From assembly GCF_004661485.1 (NCBI RefSeq), contig NZ_PQVH01000010.1, forward strand, positions 1 through 64,000: DNA of 64,000 nt, written 5' to 3'. Of this stretch, positions 20,527-29,888 are shown piece by piece; positions within the stretch are counted from its first letter, which is position 1, and the number at the start of each line of letters is the position of its first letter. Both the position numbers and the translations under genes were made by a program. Under the pieces are notes generated by a model. That model saw nothing but the letters and a program-made list of their open reading frames with translations, searched no databases and had not been told where the DNA came from. This stretch comes from Methylotenera oryzisoli. Lineage in GTDB: Bacteria > Pseudomonadota > Gammaproteobacteria > Burkholderiales > Methylophilaceae.

Positions 20527-20817
20527 TCAAGCACTGAGCGGGATGAAATCAGAGACACCGTAAAGTGTAGCCAAACTTTCTAGTCCCTCTGGTAAATTTA
20601 CAAAGCTGATTTTATGCTTGGCGGCGATTGCTCTGCGCTGCCATTCCATCATCAAGCTGATTGCAGAGGTATCAGTATTCGTCACTGCAGAAAAATCTAT
20701 CTGTAATGCATCACTCATTGCTAAATCAGCACTCTCAACAAGCACCGCATTAGCATTATCAACTAGTATCTCACCAGAGAGCAGCCACGTATTTCCTTGT
20801 AAAGCTATGTTGCTCAT
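20527..20817 (-). CDS. mlaB: Phospholipid ABC transporter STAS subunit MlaB
   Basis: 96-residue STAS-domain protein. The conserved loop DTSAISLMMEWQRRA matches MlaB, the cytoplasmic regulatory partner of the MlaF ATPase. Its start overlaps the mlaC stop (ATGA), so expression is coupled. Confidence 0.88.
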   Translation of the reverse strand: MSNIALQGNTWLLSGEILVDNANAVLVESADLAMSDALQIDFSAVTNTDTSAISLMMEWQRRAIAAKHKISFVNLPEGLESLATLYGVSDFIPLSA

Positions 20818-21434
20818 ACGCCAGATGCTTTATTCTTATCCGCGAGTTTTTTATTCAAGCTATCAAGACCATTCTCGCGAATTTCGCTACTGAACTGACT
20901 GCGGTAATTAGTCACCAAGCTGACACTTTCAATCACGATATCATAGACTTTCCAGCCGTTATCAAGCTTTACTAAGCTGTAATCCACTGAAATCGGTTGA
21001 CCACCCGGCTGCAATATCTGTGTTTTTACGCTCACATTTTTTGCGGCTGCATCAGCACGCAACGGCTTATATTCAATCACTTGATTTTTATATTTACCTA
21101 AAGCTGTCGCGTAGGTACGCAACAACAAAGTACGGAACTCTTTTTGGAAAGCAGCTTGCTGCTCTGGTGTAGCAGAGCGCCAGTTCTTACCTAGCACCAT
21201 GCGGCAAACGCGCTCAAAATCGAAGTTAGGCAAGATTTTCTCTTCAGCCAAGGCATAGATCTTTTGCTGATTACCAGCTTGAATGTCTTTATCATTCTTT
21301 AGCGTGTTAAGCACATCTTCAGCGGTACGCTTCACCAACTCGTCAGCAGTAACCTCGGCCTGAGCCAAGCTAGCATTCACAAACATTGCGGTTACAAAAG
21401 TGACATTCATCACCAACTTCAAAAACATTTTCAT
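20814..21434 (-). CDS. mlaC: Phospholipid shuttle protein MlaC (Tol-Tol/Ttg2 family)
   Basis: 206 residues from the ATG at 21434, which has AAAGG 6 nt upstream and begins a signal peptide (MKMFLKLVMN...SLAQA). A longer TTG-initiated reading is rejected. MlaC carries phospholipid between the outer-membrane MlaA complex and MlaFEDB. Family features include the RRMVLGKNWR-like segment (here CRMVLGKNWRSA) and VDYSLVK. Confidence 0.92.
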   Translation of the reverse strand: MKMFLKLVMNVTFVTAMFVNASLAQAEVTADELVKRTAEDVLNTLKNDKDIQAGNQQKIYALAEEKILPNFDFERVCRMVLGKNWRSATPEQQAAFQKEFRTLLLRTYATALGKYKNQVIEYKPLRADAAAKNVSVKTQILQPGGQPISVDYSLVKLDNGWKVYDIVIESVSLVTNYRSQFSSEIRENGLDSLNKKLADKNKASGV

Positions 21435-21499
21435 TTGAGACCTTTTATATTTTCGCCAAAATGACAAATTAACATCAAAAAAACAATGACCAACCCTGA

Positions 21500-22036
21500 C
21501 TAGAACGGCGCATCACCCAATTCGGTTGACTTTTCTTTTGCAGGCTCGCTCGTTGCAGGCGCTGCTGACTTCTCTTTATCCGTTTCAGAAGCTTTATTAT
21601 ACAAAAATTGACTAATCATTTTTTCTAACACAATGGCATCTTGGGTCTGGCTAATTTTATCACCCGTTTTTAGCACATCATCTTCACCACCAGCTTCCAA
21701 GCCGATATATTGCTCGCCCAACAAACCTGCCGTGTAAATATTGGCAAATGTATCTTTGGGGAACTGATAACGCTTATCTATTTTAATCGTCACGACAGCT
21801 TCATAAGTTTTGGAATCGAAGCTAATATCAGCAACGCGACCAACCACCACACCTGCACTTTTAACAGGTGCATTTGGTTTTAAACCACCAATATTCTCAA
21901 ACGAAGCGCTGACAGAGTAAGTGTCGCCTATTTTACTCGAGGTTAAATTACCAACTTTCATCGCAAGGCCAAGCAATGCGGCTGCGCCTAAAGCTACAAA
22001 AACACCTACCCATAAATCTATTTTTGTTCTATCCAC
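21500..22036 (-). CDS. mlaD: MCE-domain phospholipid-binding protein MlaD
   Basis: 178 residues, GTG start. One N-terminal membrane helix (about 8-28) and one MCE domain (about 38-115) with the LLGEQYIGLEAGG motif. It forms a hexameric ring on MlaE in the periplasm. The C-terminal tail is polar and Lys/Glu-rich. Confidence 0.94.
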   Translation of the reverse strand: MDRTKIDLWVGVFVALGAAALLGLAMKVGNLTSSKIGDTYSVSASFENIGGLKPNAPVKSAGVVVGRVADISFDSKTYEAVVTIKIDKRYQFPKDTFANIYTAGLLGEQYIGLEAGGEDDVLKTGDKISQTQDAIVLEKMISQFLYNKASETDKEKSAAPATSEPAKEKSTELGDAPF

Positions 22037-22067
22037 TTCACTACCCTCTCAACTTTGTTTTTATGGG

Positions 22068-22871
22068 CTAAACAACCAGCATAAAAGACGTTAATACAAA
22101 ATCCAAACCTAATACTGTGAGCGATGAAATCACCACGGTTCTAGTAGTGGCGTGACTGACACCCTCTGCCGTAGGCGGTGCATCAAAACCCTCGAACAGC
22201 GCAATCATCGTACAGGCAACACCAAACACCACACTTTTAATCACGCCGTTAATAATATCTGCACGCACATCCACATTAGCCTGCATTTGCGACCAGAACG
22301 CACCGTCATCTACACCAATCAGCGGCACTGCCACCAAGTATCCACCGAGCACACCAACCATGGAAAACAGTGCTGCAAGGATAGGCATGGAAATCACACC
22401 AGCCCAAAATCTTGGCGCAACCACGCGTGCAATTGGATTAACTGCCATCATCTCCATTGCTGATAACTGCTCAGTTGTTTTCATTAGACCAATTTCTGCT
22501 GTAATTGCAGTACCGGCACGCCCAGCAAACAGTAAAGCTGTCACTACCGGCCCCAACTCTCGCACAAGAGCCAAGGCAACCAACACGCCTATCGCCTCTG
22601 ACGAACCATACTTTTGCAGAGTGTTATAGCCCTGCAATGCTAACACCATACCTACAAAGAATGCAGACACGATAATAATCAGTAAAGACATGACGCCCGT
22701 AAAATAGACTTCACGCAACGTTAAGTGAAAGCGCCTGAAACTTTCGCCTGAGTAAACAATGGCTAGCATAAAAAGCCTAGTGCCAGCGCCTAATCGCCAA
22801 ACGCGCGCAATCATGCGACTACCGATGCCGCGCAAAAGCCGAGAAACCATATTAACTATTATATTAATCAT
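22068..22871 (-). CDS. mlaE: Phospholipid ABC transporter permease MlaE
   Basis: 267-residue permease with five to six membrane helices. The MlaE signature is clear: VRELGPVVTALLFAGRAGTAITAEIG and MKTTEQLSAMEMM region. It is the membrane subunit of MlaFEDB, which maintains outer-membrane lipid asymmetry. An internal Met (residue 8) is an alternative start. Confidence 0.95.
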   Translation of the reverse strand: MINIIVNMVSRLLRGIGSRMIARVWRLGAGTRLFMLAIVYSGESFRRFHLTLREVYFTGVMSLLIIIVSAFFVGMVLALQGYNTLQKYGSSEAIGVLVALALVRELGPVVTALLFAGRAGTAITAEIGLMKTTEQLSAMEMMAVNPIARVVAPRFWAGVISMPILAALFSMVGVLGGYLVAVPLIGVDDGAFWSQMQANVDVRADIINGVIKSVVFGVACTMIALFEGFDAPPTAEGVSHATTRTVVISSLTVLGLDFVLTSFMLVV

Positions 22872-22911
22872 TAAACTAAATCCATTAAACTGCTATTTTG
22901 AAGCTGAACAC

Positions 22912-23706
22912 TCAACCCAACAGCTGAGCCCGGTAATCAGGCGCCGCATAATGGAAAGGCACTGGACCATCCTTTTCGCCATGCACAAACTGATGAACAA
23001 ATGGAAGGGTAGATTGCATTAAATCTTCCGGAGTACCTTCTGCGGCCACTTCGCCATTTGCGACAAAGTACACATAATCAGCAATCAAAAAGGTTTCTTT
23101 AACATCGTGTGAAACAATAATAGAGGTGGCACCCAGCGCATCATTCAGACTACGAATCAACCCACATATCACACCCATAGAGATTGGATCCAAGCCAGCA
23201 AATGGCTCATCATACATAATGATACTTGGGTCTAAAGCAACAGCCCTTGCCAGCGCAACACGGCGCGCCATACCGCCAGATAACTCTGTAGGCATAAATT
23301 TATATGCACCACGTAAACCCACTGCATTCAACTTAAGGAGCACCAAGTCACGAATCATAGACTCGGGCAAATCTGTTAGCTCGCGCATGGGGAACGCAAC
23401 ATTATCAAACACGCTTAAATCGGTAAATAAAGCACCGTGCTGAAACAACATACCCATACTGCGACGCAATTGATAGATGCCATCACGGCTTTGCTCATGC
23501 ACTACCTGCCCATTAACGCGCACTTCGCCTTTTGTTGGTTTAACTTGCCCGCCAATCAGGCGCAGCAACGTGGTCTTACCGCTACCGCTACCACCCATAA
23601 TGGCGACAACTTTCCCCTTAGGGAAAGCCATGTTAATACCCTTGTGCAATACGCGACCATTGTACCCAAAGGAAAGGTTATCGATTTCTACAATATTTGA
23701 TGTCAT
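22912..23706 (-). CDS. mlaF: Phospholipid ABC transporter ATPase MlaF
   Basis: 264 residues with Walker A GGSGSGKTT, signature LSGGMARRVALARA, Walker B IIMYDEPFAGLDP and H-loop VSHDV. First gene of mlaFEDCB. No mlaA (vacJ) lipoprotein gene follows in this operon, although many Betaproteobacteria place one nearby. Confidence 0.95.
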   Translation of the reverse strand: MTSNIVEIDNLSFGYNGRVLHKGINMAFPKGKVVAIMGGSGSGKTTLLRLIGGQVKPTKGEVRVNGQVVHEQSRDGIYQLRRSMGMLFQHGALFTDLSVFDNVAFPMRELTDLPESMIRDLVLLKLNAVGLRGAYKFMPTELSGGMARRVALARAVALDPSIIMYDEPFAGLDPISMGVICGLIRSLNDALGATSIIVSHDVKETFLIADYVYFVANGEVAAEGTPEDLMQSTLPFVHQFVHGEKDGPVPFHYAAPDYRAQLLG

Positions 23707-23834
23707 TTAAAGCACAGTTTTCAGTTAGGTTTCTTGCTTTTATCCAAGGTGCCATTTTAGAACAATTAAGATTCTACGCAAGCTTAAATGTCACGTATGA
23801 AGAGACTCAAAACAAAAGCCAGCAATTGCACCAA

Positions 23835-23866
23835 TAAAAAAGCCCGCCATAAGCGGGCTTTTTTTT
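23835..23866 (-). terminator. Rho-independent terminator after the pseudopilin gene
   Basis: Stem AGCCCGC/GCGGGCT with A-tract before and T-tract after, so it can act in both directions. It follows the stop of the pilin-like gene on the minus strand. Confidence 0.9.
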
Positions 23867-23879
23867 ACAAACAATTAGT

Positions 23880-24527
23880 TTAGAAACTCATACACACAGT
23901 GTATGGGCTACCCTCAACTATGGCAGTTGTAGCTACTGGAGCGGGAGTACCAGCAACAATTGCCATCAATGAGCCTGTAGCAGTATTTCCGTCATCCATA
24001 TTAATATCTATTTGCTTCACCAAACGACCTGCGATATTCTCGGAACAAACCACATATAAACCAGTCATACCGGTAATTGTTGTAAATCCAGTTCCCATAC
24101 TTTGCACGCCGATACGGCCATTATCAGAATTTCTAGGTAAGTAATTAGCATCAGAGGTAAGTGTAGGACCTGTAGCAAAGCCAGCTAGACGCACATGCTG
24201 CCAAAACAACGCAGACTCATCAGTAAGTGTACTTGAGTTCCACGCACCTTCAATACGCGCATTACCAACAGTGCCTCCAGTTGTTGCCAGAGTAGCGGCG
24301 CTCCCCACGTGGGCTACAACACTTGCGTCGTCGCCTGGCAACGCTTTAAATTTATCTTGATAACCATAGATAAAAATTTGTGCGTTTTTAAAATCACCTG
24401 CAATATTTTTTGCTTTTGCACTATTAATCAGCTCTTGCCCTTTAAGTACGCCTCCAAGCAATAGGCCAATAATTACCAGCACGATTGCCAACTCAATTAG
24501 CGTAAAGCCTGCCTGTGTTCTTTTCAT
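23880..24527 (-). CDS. Orphan type IV pilin-like protein (prepilin-type N-terminus)
   Basis: 215 residues. A short basic leader MKRTQAG precedes FTLIELAIVLVIIGLLLG: prepilin peptidase should cut after Gly7, the residue after cleavage is Phe, and the conserved Glu at +5 is present. The helix is followed by a globular domain. GGGG lies before the ATG. There are two cysteines far apart near the C-terminus (one in VVCSENIAG, one in YTVCMSF) that could form a terminal disulfide loop, as in type IV pilins. No pilus or type II secretion genes are adjacent; exact function is not recognisable. Confidence 0.8.
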   Translation of the reverse strand: MKRTQAGFTLIELAIVLVIIGLLLGGVLKGQELINSAKAKNIAGDFKNAQIFIYGYQDKFKALPGDDASVVAHVGSAATLATTGGTVGNARIEGAWNSSTLTDESALFWQHVRLAGFATGPTLTSDANYLPRNSDNGRIGVQSMGTGFTTITGMTGLYVVCSENIAGRLVKQIDINMDDGNTATGSLMAIVAGTPAPVATTAIVEGSPYTVCMSF

Positions 24528-24770
24528 TTAATTCCCCGAACTGTGCGCGATTAGTGCGCCAATTTAAACATGTAAGTTAAAACACCCTGTGAGTGTCAAT
24601 TTTTAACTAGCAAATAACATACCAGCTACAATTGACTACATCTACAACAGTTTTGCTTGTATTCTACAAGATATAACATCGATTACGCACGAATTATTGT
24701 CAAGTATTGGACACTTATGTTCAAATTCGGACAGTATGTTAACTTTACCAACTTGTGAACCAGCCAAAAT

Positions 24771-26468
24771 ATGCGCACGCTCTATCAATTTTACCAGCTA
24801 GCTCTTAACAACCATGATCGCTTGATGGCACTCATGATGCTGTCACTGCACGGACTTTTAGTCTGGGGCGAAAATGGTCATTTGCACACCGCATTACTGC
24901 TGTGCCATTACGGCTTCTTCTTGCTATGGCAACCAGTGATGCGCCAGAGCGACAAGCTATCTTGGAAAATGGTTGGGATTGTACTAACCGGCGCTTACCT
25001 CACCACATTCCTTACCAATTGGTGGGTCACTGCATTTTGGATTGCTGGGTTATTTTCCCTAATTGGTGGGCGCGTACTATCTAGCGAGGCTTCACACTCA
25101 AAAGTTCCCAACATTCTTGCTGCTTCATACTTGCTTGCTATTCTATTGCTTTGGGTTGTACCTAAGCTACTTAACGCAAACAATGATTTACTAGCGGCAG
25201 AGCTACTACTTATTTATGTATTACCCATACTACCACTCACCATTTTATTTTTGTCCGCAAAAAATAGTACTCCTGCCGAAACGCCCAATATTGACTTCTT
25301 TTACACGTTGCTTATCTTTTTACTGACAATAATTGTCATATTAAGCAGCTTTGCAATTGGGATTATCTGGCAAATTCATTATGTGAAACTACTGATATTC
25401 ACAGTTTTTGGCCTAGCCACCACATTAGTTGCAATCAGCTGGCTATGGAACCCTAGCGCAACTTTTTCAGGCTTAGAGCTGCTGATGTCGCGCTACTTAT
25501 TAAGTATCGGGCTACCATTTGAGCAGTGGATTAGAAAAATTGCAGCATTTGCCGAGAACGAAACTTCTGCCGAAGGTTTTTTACAAGCATCCATGCACGA
25601 ATTAGCGGCATTAAATTGGGTGAGCGGCGTATCGTGGCACTCTGACAGTACTCAACAAAAAATTGGCGAAACCACGCACTACATCTCCACCTTCAGTTTT
25701 CACCAACTGCATTTAACGCTTTACTCACGCTGGCAATTCACTCCTGCCATGTATCTGCACGTACAACTACTCACGCAAATTCTAGGCGAATTCTACGAAG
25801 CAAAGCGCCGCGAAGAAACTATCAGTCAAAATGCTTACATGCAAAGCTTATATGAAACCGGCTCTAGACTAACGCATGACATCAAGAACATTTTACAATC
25901 ACTAGGCACACTGTCTGCTGCAGCTGAACAGAGTAATCATGCAGAAGACGACGCCAGACTGGTTGACCTTATTAAGAAACAATTACCAAGATTAAGTCAG
26001 CGACTTGCGAGCACCCTGAATAAACTTGAGGAGCCAGGTGTAGAGAAAAAGAATCAAGCCAAGGTCAGCTCTTGGTGGAAGAGCTTCAAACAACTCAATA
26101 CGCACCAGCAAGTACAGTTTGAGGCACCAGCACATTTACCAAAAACTGACATAGACCCTGATGTTTTAGATAGCGTTGTAGATAATTTGATACAAAACGC
26201 GCTAGAGAAGGCCAGACTGGAAACTGGCATCAGCATCAATGTCGCCATCATGCCATCAAATCACTTTTGTATTGAAGTTACCGACACAGGCTCAGCCGTG
26301 CCTGATGAGGTAGCAGAGAAGCTGTTTAAATCCCATGTCAACTCAAAAAGCGGCTTGGGTGTTGGTTTATACCATGCTGCGCAACAAGCGGAACATGCAG
26401 GCTACTTATTAAGCCTGACTGACAATATTGATGGTGAAGTAAGATTTAGACTAGAAAAAGTAGATTAA
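24771..26468 (+). CDS. Orphan membrane sensor histidine kinase
   Basis: 565 residues. The first about 235 residues form about seven or eight membrane helices. A cytosolic region (about 255-350), possibly GAF-like, follows. The H-box GSRLTHDIKNILQ places the phospho-acceptor at about His369. The ATPase domain has the N-box DNLIQNALEKA, DTGSAVP (G1) and SGLGVGLY (G2). The layout recalls PrsK-type kinases of exopolysaccharide systems, but no response regulator or exosortase gene is adjacent. The signal sensed is unknown. Confidence 0.85.
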   Translation: MRTLYQFYQLALNNHDRLMALMMLSLHGLLVWGENGHLHTALLLCHYGFFLLWQPVMRQSDKLSWKMVGIVLTGAYLTTFLTNWWVTAFWIAGLFSLIGGRVLSSEASHSKVPNILAASYLLAILLLWVVPKLLNANNDLLAAELLLIYVLPILPLTILFLSAKNSTPAETPNIDFFYTLLIFLLTIIVILSSFAIGIIWQIHYVKLLIFTVFGLATTLVAISWLWNPSATFSGLELLMSRYLLSIGLPFEQWIRKIAAFAENETSAEGFLQASMHELAALNWVSGVSWHSDSTQQKIGETTHYISTFSFHQLHLTLYSRWQFTPAMYLHVQLLTQILGEFYEAKRREETISQNAYMQSLYETGSRLTHDIKNILQSLGTLSAAAEQSNHAEDDARLVDLIKKQLPRLSQRLASTLNKLEEPGVEKKNQAKVSSWWKSFKQLNTHQQVQFEAPAHLPKTDIDPDVLDSVVDNLIQNALEKARLETGISINVAIMPSNHFCIEVTDTGSAVPDEVAEKLFKSHVNSKSGLGVGLYHAAQQAEHAGYLLSLTDNIDGEVRFRLEKVD

Positions 26469-26496
26469 TATGCTTTAAATATCTGCGGCAAAAAAA

Positions 26497-26531
26497 TAAA
26501 GCATTGTGATCACGACAACCACAATGCTTTA
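26497..26531. terminator. Bidirectional terminator between the kinase and ccsB
   Basis: 12-bp stem TAAAGCATTGTG/CACAATGCTTTA with an 11-nt loop and A/T-rich flanks, located between the convergent kinase (plus) and ccsB (minus) genes. Confidence 0.85.
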
Positions 26532-26597
26532 TTAAAAACAGCGAATTTATTGTATTAAATATTAAGTCGCTGTATTAGTTCAACGTAGCAACGTTAG

Positions 26598-27740
26598 CTA
26601 TAACGTACCATACGAATGCAAGCCGCTCAGGAACATATTCACACCCAGGAAAGCAAAGGTGGTAATAATCAAACCGATCAATGCCCACCACGCCAGCAAT
26701 GGCCCACGCAAGCCTTTAACCATACGCAAATGTAGCCATGCTGCATAGTTGAGCCAAACAATCAGCGCCCAGGTTTCTTTCGGGTCCCAGCTCCAGTAAC
26801 CGCCCCAAGCCTCAGCTGCCCACATTGCACCTAATATGGTTGCAATTGTGAAGAAAGCAAAGCCCACAGCAATAGCTTTATACATTAAGTCATCTAGTAC
26901 ATCTAAGCTAGGCAAACGTGAAGTCAGCACACCTTTGCTAGCCAGCAGGTAGGATAATGCCACCATCGCCGCCAATGAGAATGAGCCATAACCCACAAAA
27001 TTAGCTGGCACGTGTATTTTCATCCAGTAACTTTGTAACGCAGGCACCAACGGCTGGATATTATGTGCTGCGCGATCAAAGGTATACCATAAGATAAAAC
27101 CAACCGCTGCATTAATCACCAACAGCACAAAGCCACCCAATTGCTTAGTGTTTAGCTTTTGCTCGTAGTGCAAATACAGCAAAGCGGTGATTAAGCAAAA
27201 CAATACAAAAACTTCATATAAATTGCTGACAGGAATATGCCCAACATCCGTTGCAATCAGATAAGACTCATACCAGCGTACCATTAGACCTACAAAGCCA
27301 AACAGCACCGCAGCCCATGTTAACGCTGAAGCCACCCTGCCCGTAAACGCGCTGCGTCTATATAACGCAAACCAATAGGTCACCATGGCCAGTACAAATA
27401 AAACATTCATCCACATAATGGCTGACTGACTGGCAATTAAAAATTTCAAGAAAAACACTTGAGTAGCGCGCGCTTGGTCGCCATGATACATAGCGATTGC
27501 AGCTAAACTAAGGACGCCAACACCTAGCACCAAGCGCCCAAGCGCCTTCCACTGCCAGCCCAGATAGCTGATTAAAGCGGCCGCACCAAATAAAAAGGTC
27601 ACTTCATACGCATCCATAAAGTGTGCATATTTAATAAAAGCGAATACCGACCCCGCAACGATGACTAAGGCATATAGCCAATCTTGCCAATTCAACTTTT
27701 GTAGCAACGTTTGTTGTTGATAACCTATTGTTTCATTCAT
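26598..27740 (-). CDS. ccsB: System II cytochrome c biogenesis protein CcsB/ResC (CcsA family)
   Basis: 380 residues from the ATG at 27740, preceded by AAGGGA at good spacing. A longer reading to 27803 overlaps resB and is not preferred. It is a polytopic protein with about eight helices and the tryptophan-rich haem-handling motif WGGYWSWDPKETW plus flanking conserved histidines. With ResB it forms the system II synthetase that exports haem and attaches it to CxxCH motifs. Its clients here include PetC and cytochrome c4. Confidence 0.93.
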   Translation of the reverse strand: MNETIGYQQQTLLQKLNWQDWLYALVIVAGSVFAFIKYAHFMDAYEVTFLFGAAALISYLGWQWKALGRLVLGVGVLSLAAIAMYHGDQARATQVFFLKFLIASQSAIMWMNVLFVLAMVTYWFALYRRSAFTGRVASALTWAAVLFGFVGLMVRWYESYLIATDVGHIPVSNLYEVFVLFCLITALLYLHYEQKLNTKQLGGFVLLVINAAVGFILWYTFDRAAHNIQPLVPALQSYWMKIHVPANFVGYGSFSLAAMVALSYLLASKGVLTSRLPSLDVLDDLMYKAIAVGFAFFTIATILGAMWAAEAWGGYWSWDPKETWALIVWLNYAAWLHLRMVKGLRGPLLAWWALIGLIITTFAFLGVNMFLSGLHSYGTL

Positions 27741-27750
27741 TTTCAATCCC

Positions 27751-29715
27751 TTAGCTAGCAATACCAGCAAGTTGTTCGCGATATAAATTAAATTCTTGTT
27801 CAAAATCTAAATTCTTACGGTTAGAAGCCATTGCAAAATGCACTTCTTTCGCATCTGGTTTTAGATACAACCAAATTCTTCTTTCGCGAATATACATCAT
27901 GGCAAAAATGCCCAACACTAAAATCACCGAGCCTAAATAAACCCATTTCTGCCCAGGTGACTTAGTCAATTGTAGACCACTTGCCTCTTTATGCTCAAAC
28001 TGATTCAACTGCAAATAATAAGGCGTACCGTAAAAGAACATATCACTGAAAGCGTTTAAACTATCGCGCAGCAAGCGCTCGGTCTCCGGGCTATTTTTCA
28101 ACAGCGGTTTTTTATTGAGCGCCAAACCCATGTTGTAAGCCTCATATGCTGCTACATTCACCATCTTAATATAGGTCGTTGCTGAAGCTTCACGCTCTTT
28201 TTCCGGCACATTTTTCTCAATCACTTTTGCCACTTCACTATACCCACCTTTTGCAAATACAGTGAGCAAACGTACCAAACTAAGTTCAAACTGCTTCTTC
28301 ATCTGCGGGTCGCCACGTACACCCAAAGATTTCTCAGCAATGCGCTTCGCTATTTCTGGGTACTTAGAAGCATCCAACATCATGGCTCTAAAGCCCATAA
28401 AACCATCGATACTCAAATTATCATCCGCCGGGATACGCAAATAACGGAAGTCCTCTTGCACTGTTTCACGCATGCCGGATAAGAAGTAAAACTGACCGTC
28501 AATTTGCAAAGGCTGCATATAGGTCACGTATTCGGTAGCCTGACCACGGCTATCACGTAACTTGTAGGTCACATTAGGCCCTACGTTATGCGGCTTACCT
28601 TTGCCATCCGGTGACATGTTAATAATATTAAACTTACGGAAGTCGTTATACTCCACACGCAACTGTGCATCACCCTCGTCTAACGCGCCTTCACCAAAGA
28701 TGTTGCCGGCTAATGCTTGCGGTTGATTATTAGGCGTAAAAAGATTCCACACGTTAAACTTCAAGCCAGTACCACCGTCTTGGAAGTCTGACTGATAAAT
28801 CGCGATACCTTTATAAGTTAGAGGATGATTCACACTAATGGTTTTGGTAATCGGCTCTTTTAACGCCGGGTCAAAGATCACCAAATCACTCTCAAATGAC
28901 TTAGGCTGACCTGTGGCGTAATGCTCTATACGAAAATCTTTTAAACCAATCGCGAACGGTAACTCTTGCACCAGATAGCCATCACGCACGCGTAAAAAAG
29001 CCACATTATGCGTCGCGCCCTCAGCCAAGGTCATGTTGCCGCGGAACGAAGGGTTGCTTACTGACATCCGGCTTTCTGCAGGCACCTTTGAAACCGGCAA
29101 ATCCGTGGTTTCTATACGCTTATAACCGAGCATCTCCTGCACTTTGAACGGTAGGTTACCATCCAGCAAACCGCCAAATAAAATCACTACCATGGCCACG
29201 TGCGTAAAAATATAACCCCAGCGCTGATGAGTGCCGGCTTTAGCCGCAATTAACTCACTACCATCTTCCTGCGCTCTGATTTTATATTTAAAGCCTTTTG
29301 CATCCAAAAACTGCAAAAGGTTTTGCTTAACCACGGCATAGTCCGCTGCTGGTTTAAATGTGGCTTGGTGACTAAAGGCACGCAATGACTTTTCTGTCGC
29401 ATGCTCTTTAAAAGTACGCCATTCTTTGAGCATTAAAGGCGTGTTGCGGTAAATACACAAACTGGTAGATACCACCAAAAACAACAGTATCACTAAAAAC
29501 CAAACGCTATGGTAAACATCATACAAACCCAAATGCTCAAACAGCGCGAACCAGAACTGCCCAAACTTTACAATGTAGTTCTCATACGGCTCATTCTGCT
29601 TAAGTACAGTACCGATTACTGAAGCAACGCCCAACACGCTCAGCAAACTCACGGCAAAGCGCATCGAGCTTAGCAAATCAAGAAAGTTTTTAGTGAATGA
29701 TAATTTAGGATTCAA
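27751..29715 (-). CDS. resB: System II cytochrome c biogenesis protein ResB
   Basis: 654 residues, within the range for proteobacterial ResB. It has membrane helices near the N-terminus (about 17-36, 75-95, 165-185), a large periplasmic domain (about 200-590) and a final helix (about 600-620). It works with CcsB in haem delivery and apocytochrome reduction. The start is TTG at 29715 by reading frame; the ATG at residue 18 is an alternative. The pair is 10 bp apart, so they are cotranscribed. Confidence 0.92.
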   Translation of the reverse strand: MNPKLSFTKNFLDLLSSMRFAVSLLSVLGVASVIGTVLKQNEPYENYIVKFGQFWFALFEHLGLYDVYHSVWFLVILLFLVVSTSLCIYRNTPLMLKEWRTFKEHATEKSLRAFSHQATFKPAADYAVVKQNLLQFLDAKGFKYKIRAQEDGSELIAAKAGTHQRWGYIFTHVAMVVILFGGLLDGNLPFKVQEMLGYKRIETTDLPVSKVPAESRMSVSNPSFRGNMTLAEGATHNVAFLRVRDGYLVQELPFAIGLKDFRIEHYATGQPKSFESDLVIFDPALKEPITKTISVNHPLTYKGIAIYQSDFQDGGTGLKFNVWNLFTPNNQPQALAGNIFGEGALDEGDAQLRVEYNDFRKFNIINMSPDGKGKPHNVGPNVTYKLRDSRGQATEYVTYMQPLQIDGQFYFLSGMRETVQEDFRYLRIPADDNLSIDGFMGFRAMMLDASKYPEIAKRIAEKSLGVRGDPQMKKQFELSLVRLLTVFAKGGYSEVAKVIEKNVPEKEREASATTYIKMVNVAAYEAYNMGLALNKKPLLKNSPETERLLRDSLNAFSDMFFYGTPYYLQLNQFEHKEASGLQLTKSPGQKWVYLGSVILVLGIFAMMYIRERRIWLYLKPDAKEVHFAMASNRKNLDFEQEFNLYREQLAGIAS

Positions 29716-29844
29716 AATACGGCACTCTGAGGGTGAATTTTAGGTTAAAGCTTGTGGATACTGCTGTTACGTATGACGCTGGCCGGGTAATGATAGTTGC
29801 TGAACTTAACAAATAAAGGAGATTTATTCAGGCATTTTAGCGTT

Positions 29845-29873
29845 AAAAAAGGGCAGCATTGCCACCCTTTTTT
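29845..29873 (-). terminator. Rho-independent terminator of the cytochrome c4 gene
   Basis: AAAAAAGGG/CCCTTTTTT outer stem with an inner GC pair and a T-run on each strand. Lies just after the cytochrome c4 stop (minus strand). Confidence 0.85.
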
Positions 29874-29888
29874 CACCGTCTCTCAATA

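Noticed and set aside
24528-24770. Sigma-54-like GG-N10-GC pattern upstream of the pseudopilin gene
   Set aside because: The -12 half is poor (TCGC) and the distance to the ATG leaves almost no leader, so I do not call it a promoter.
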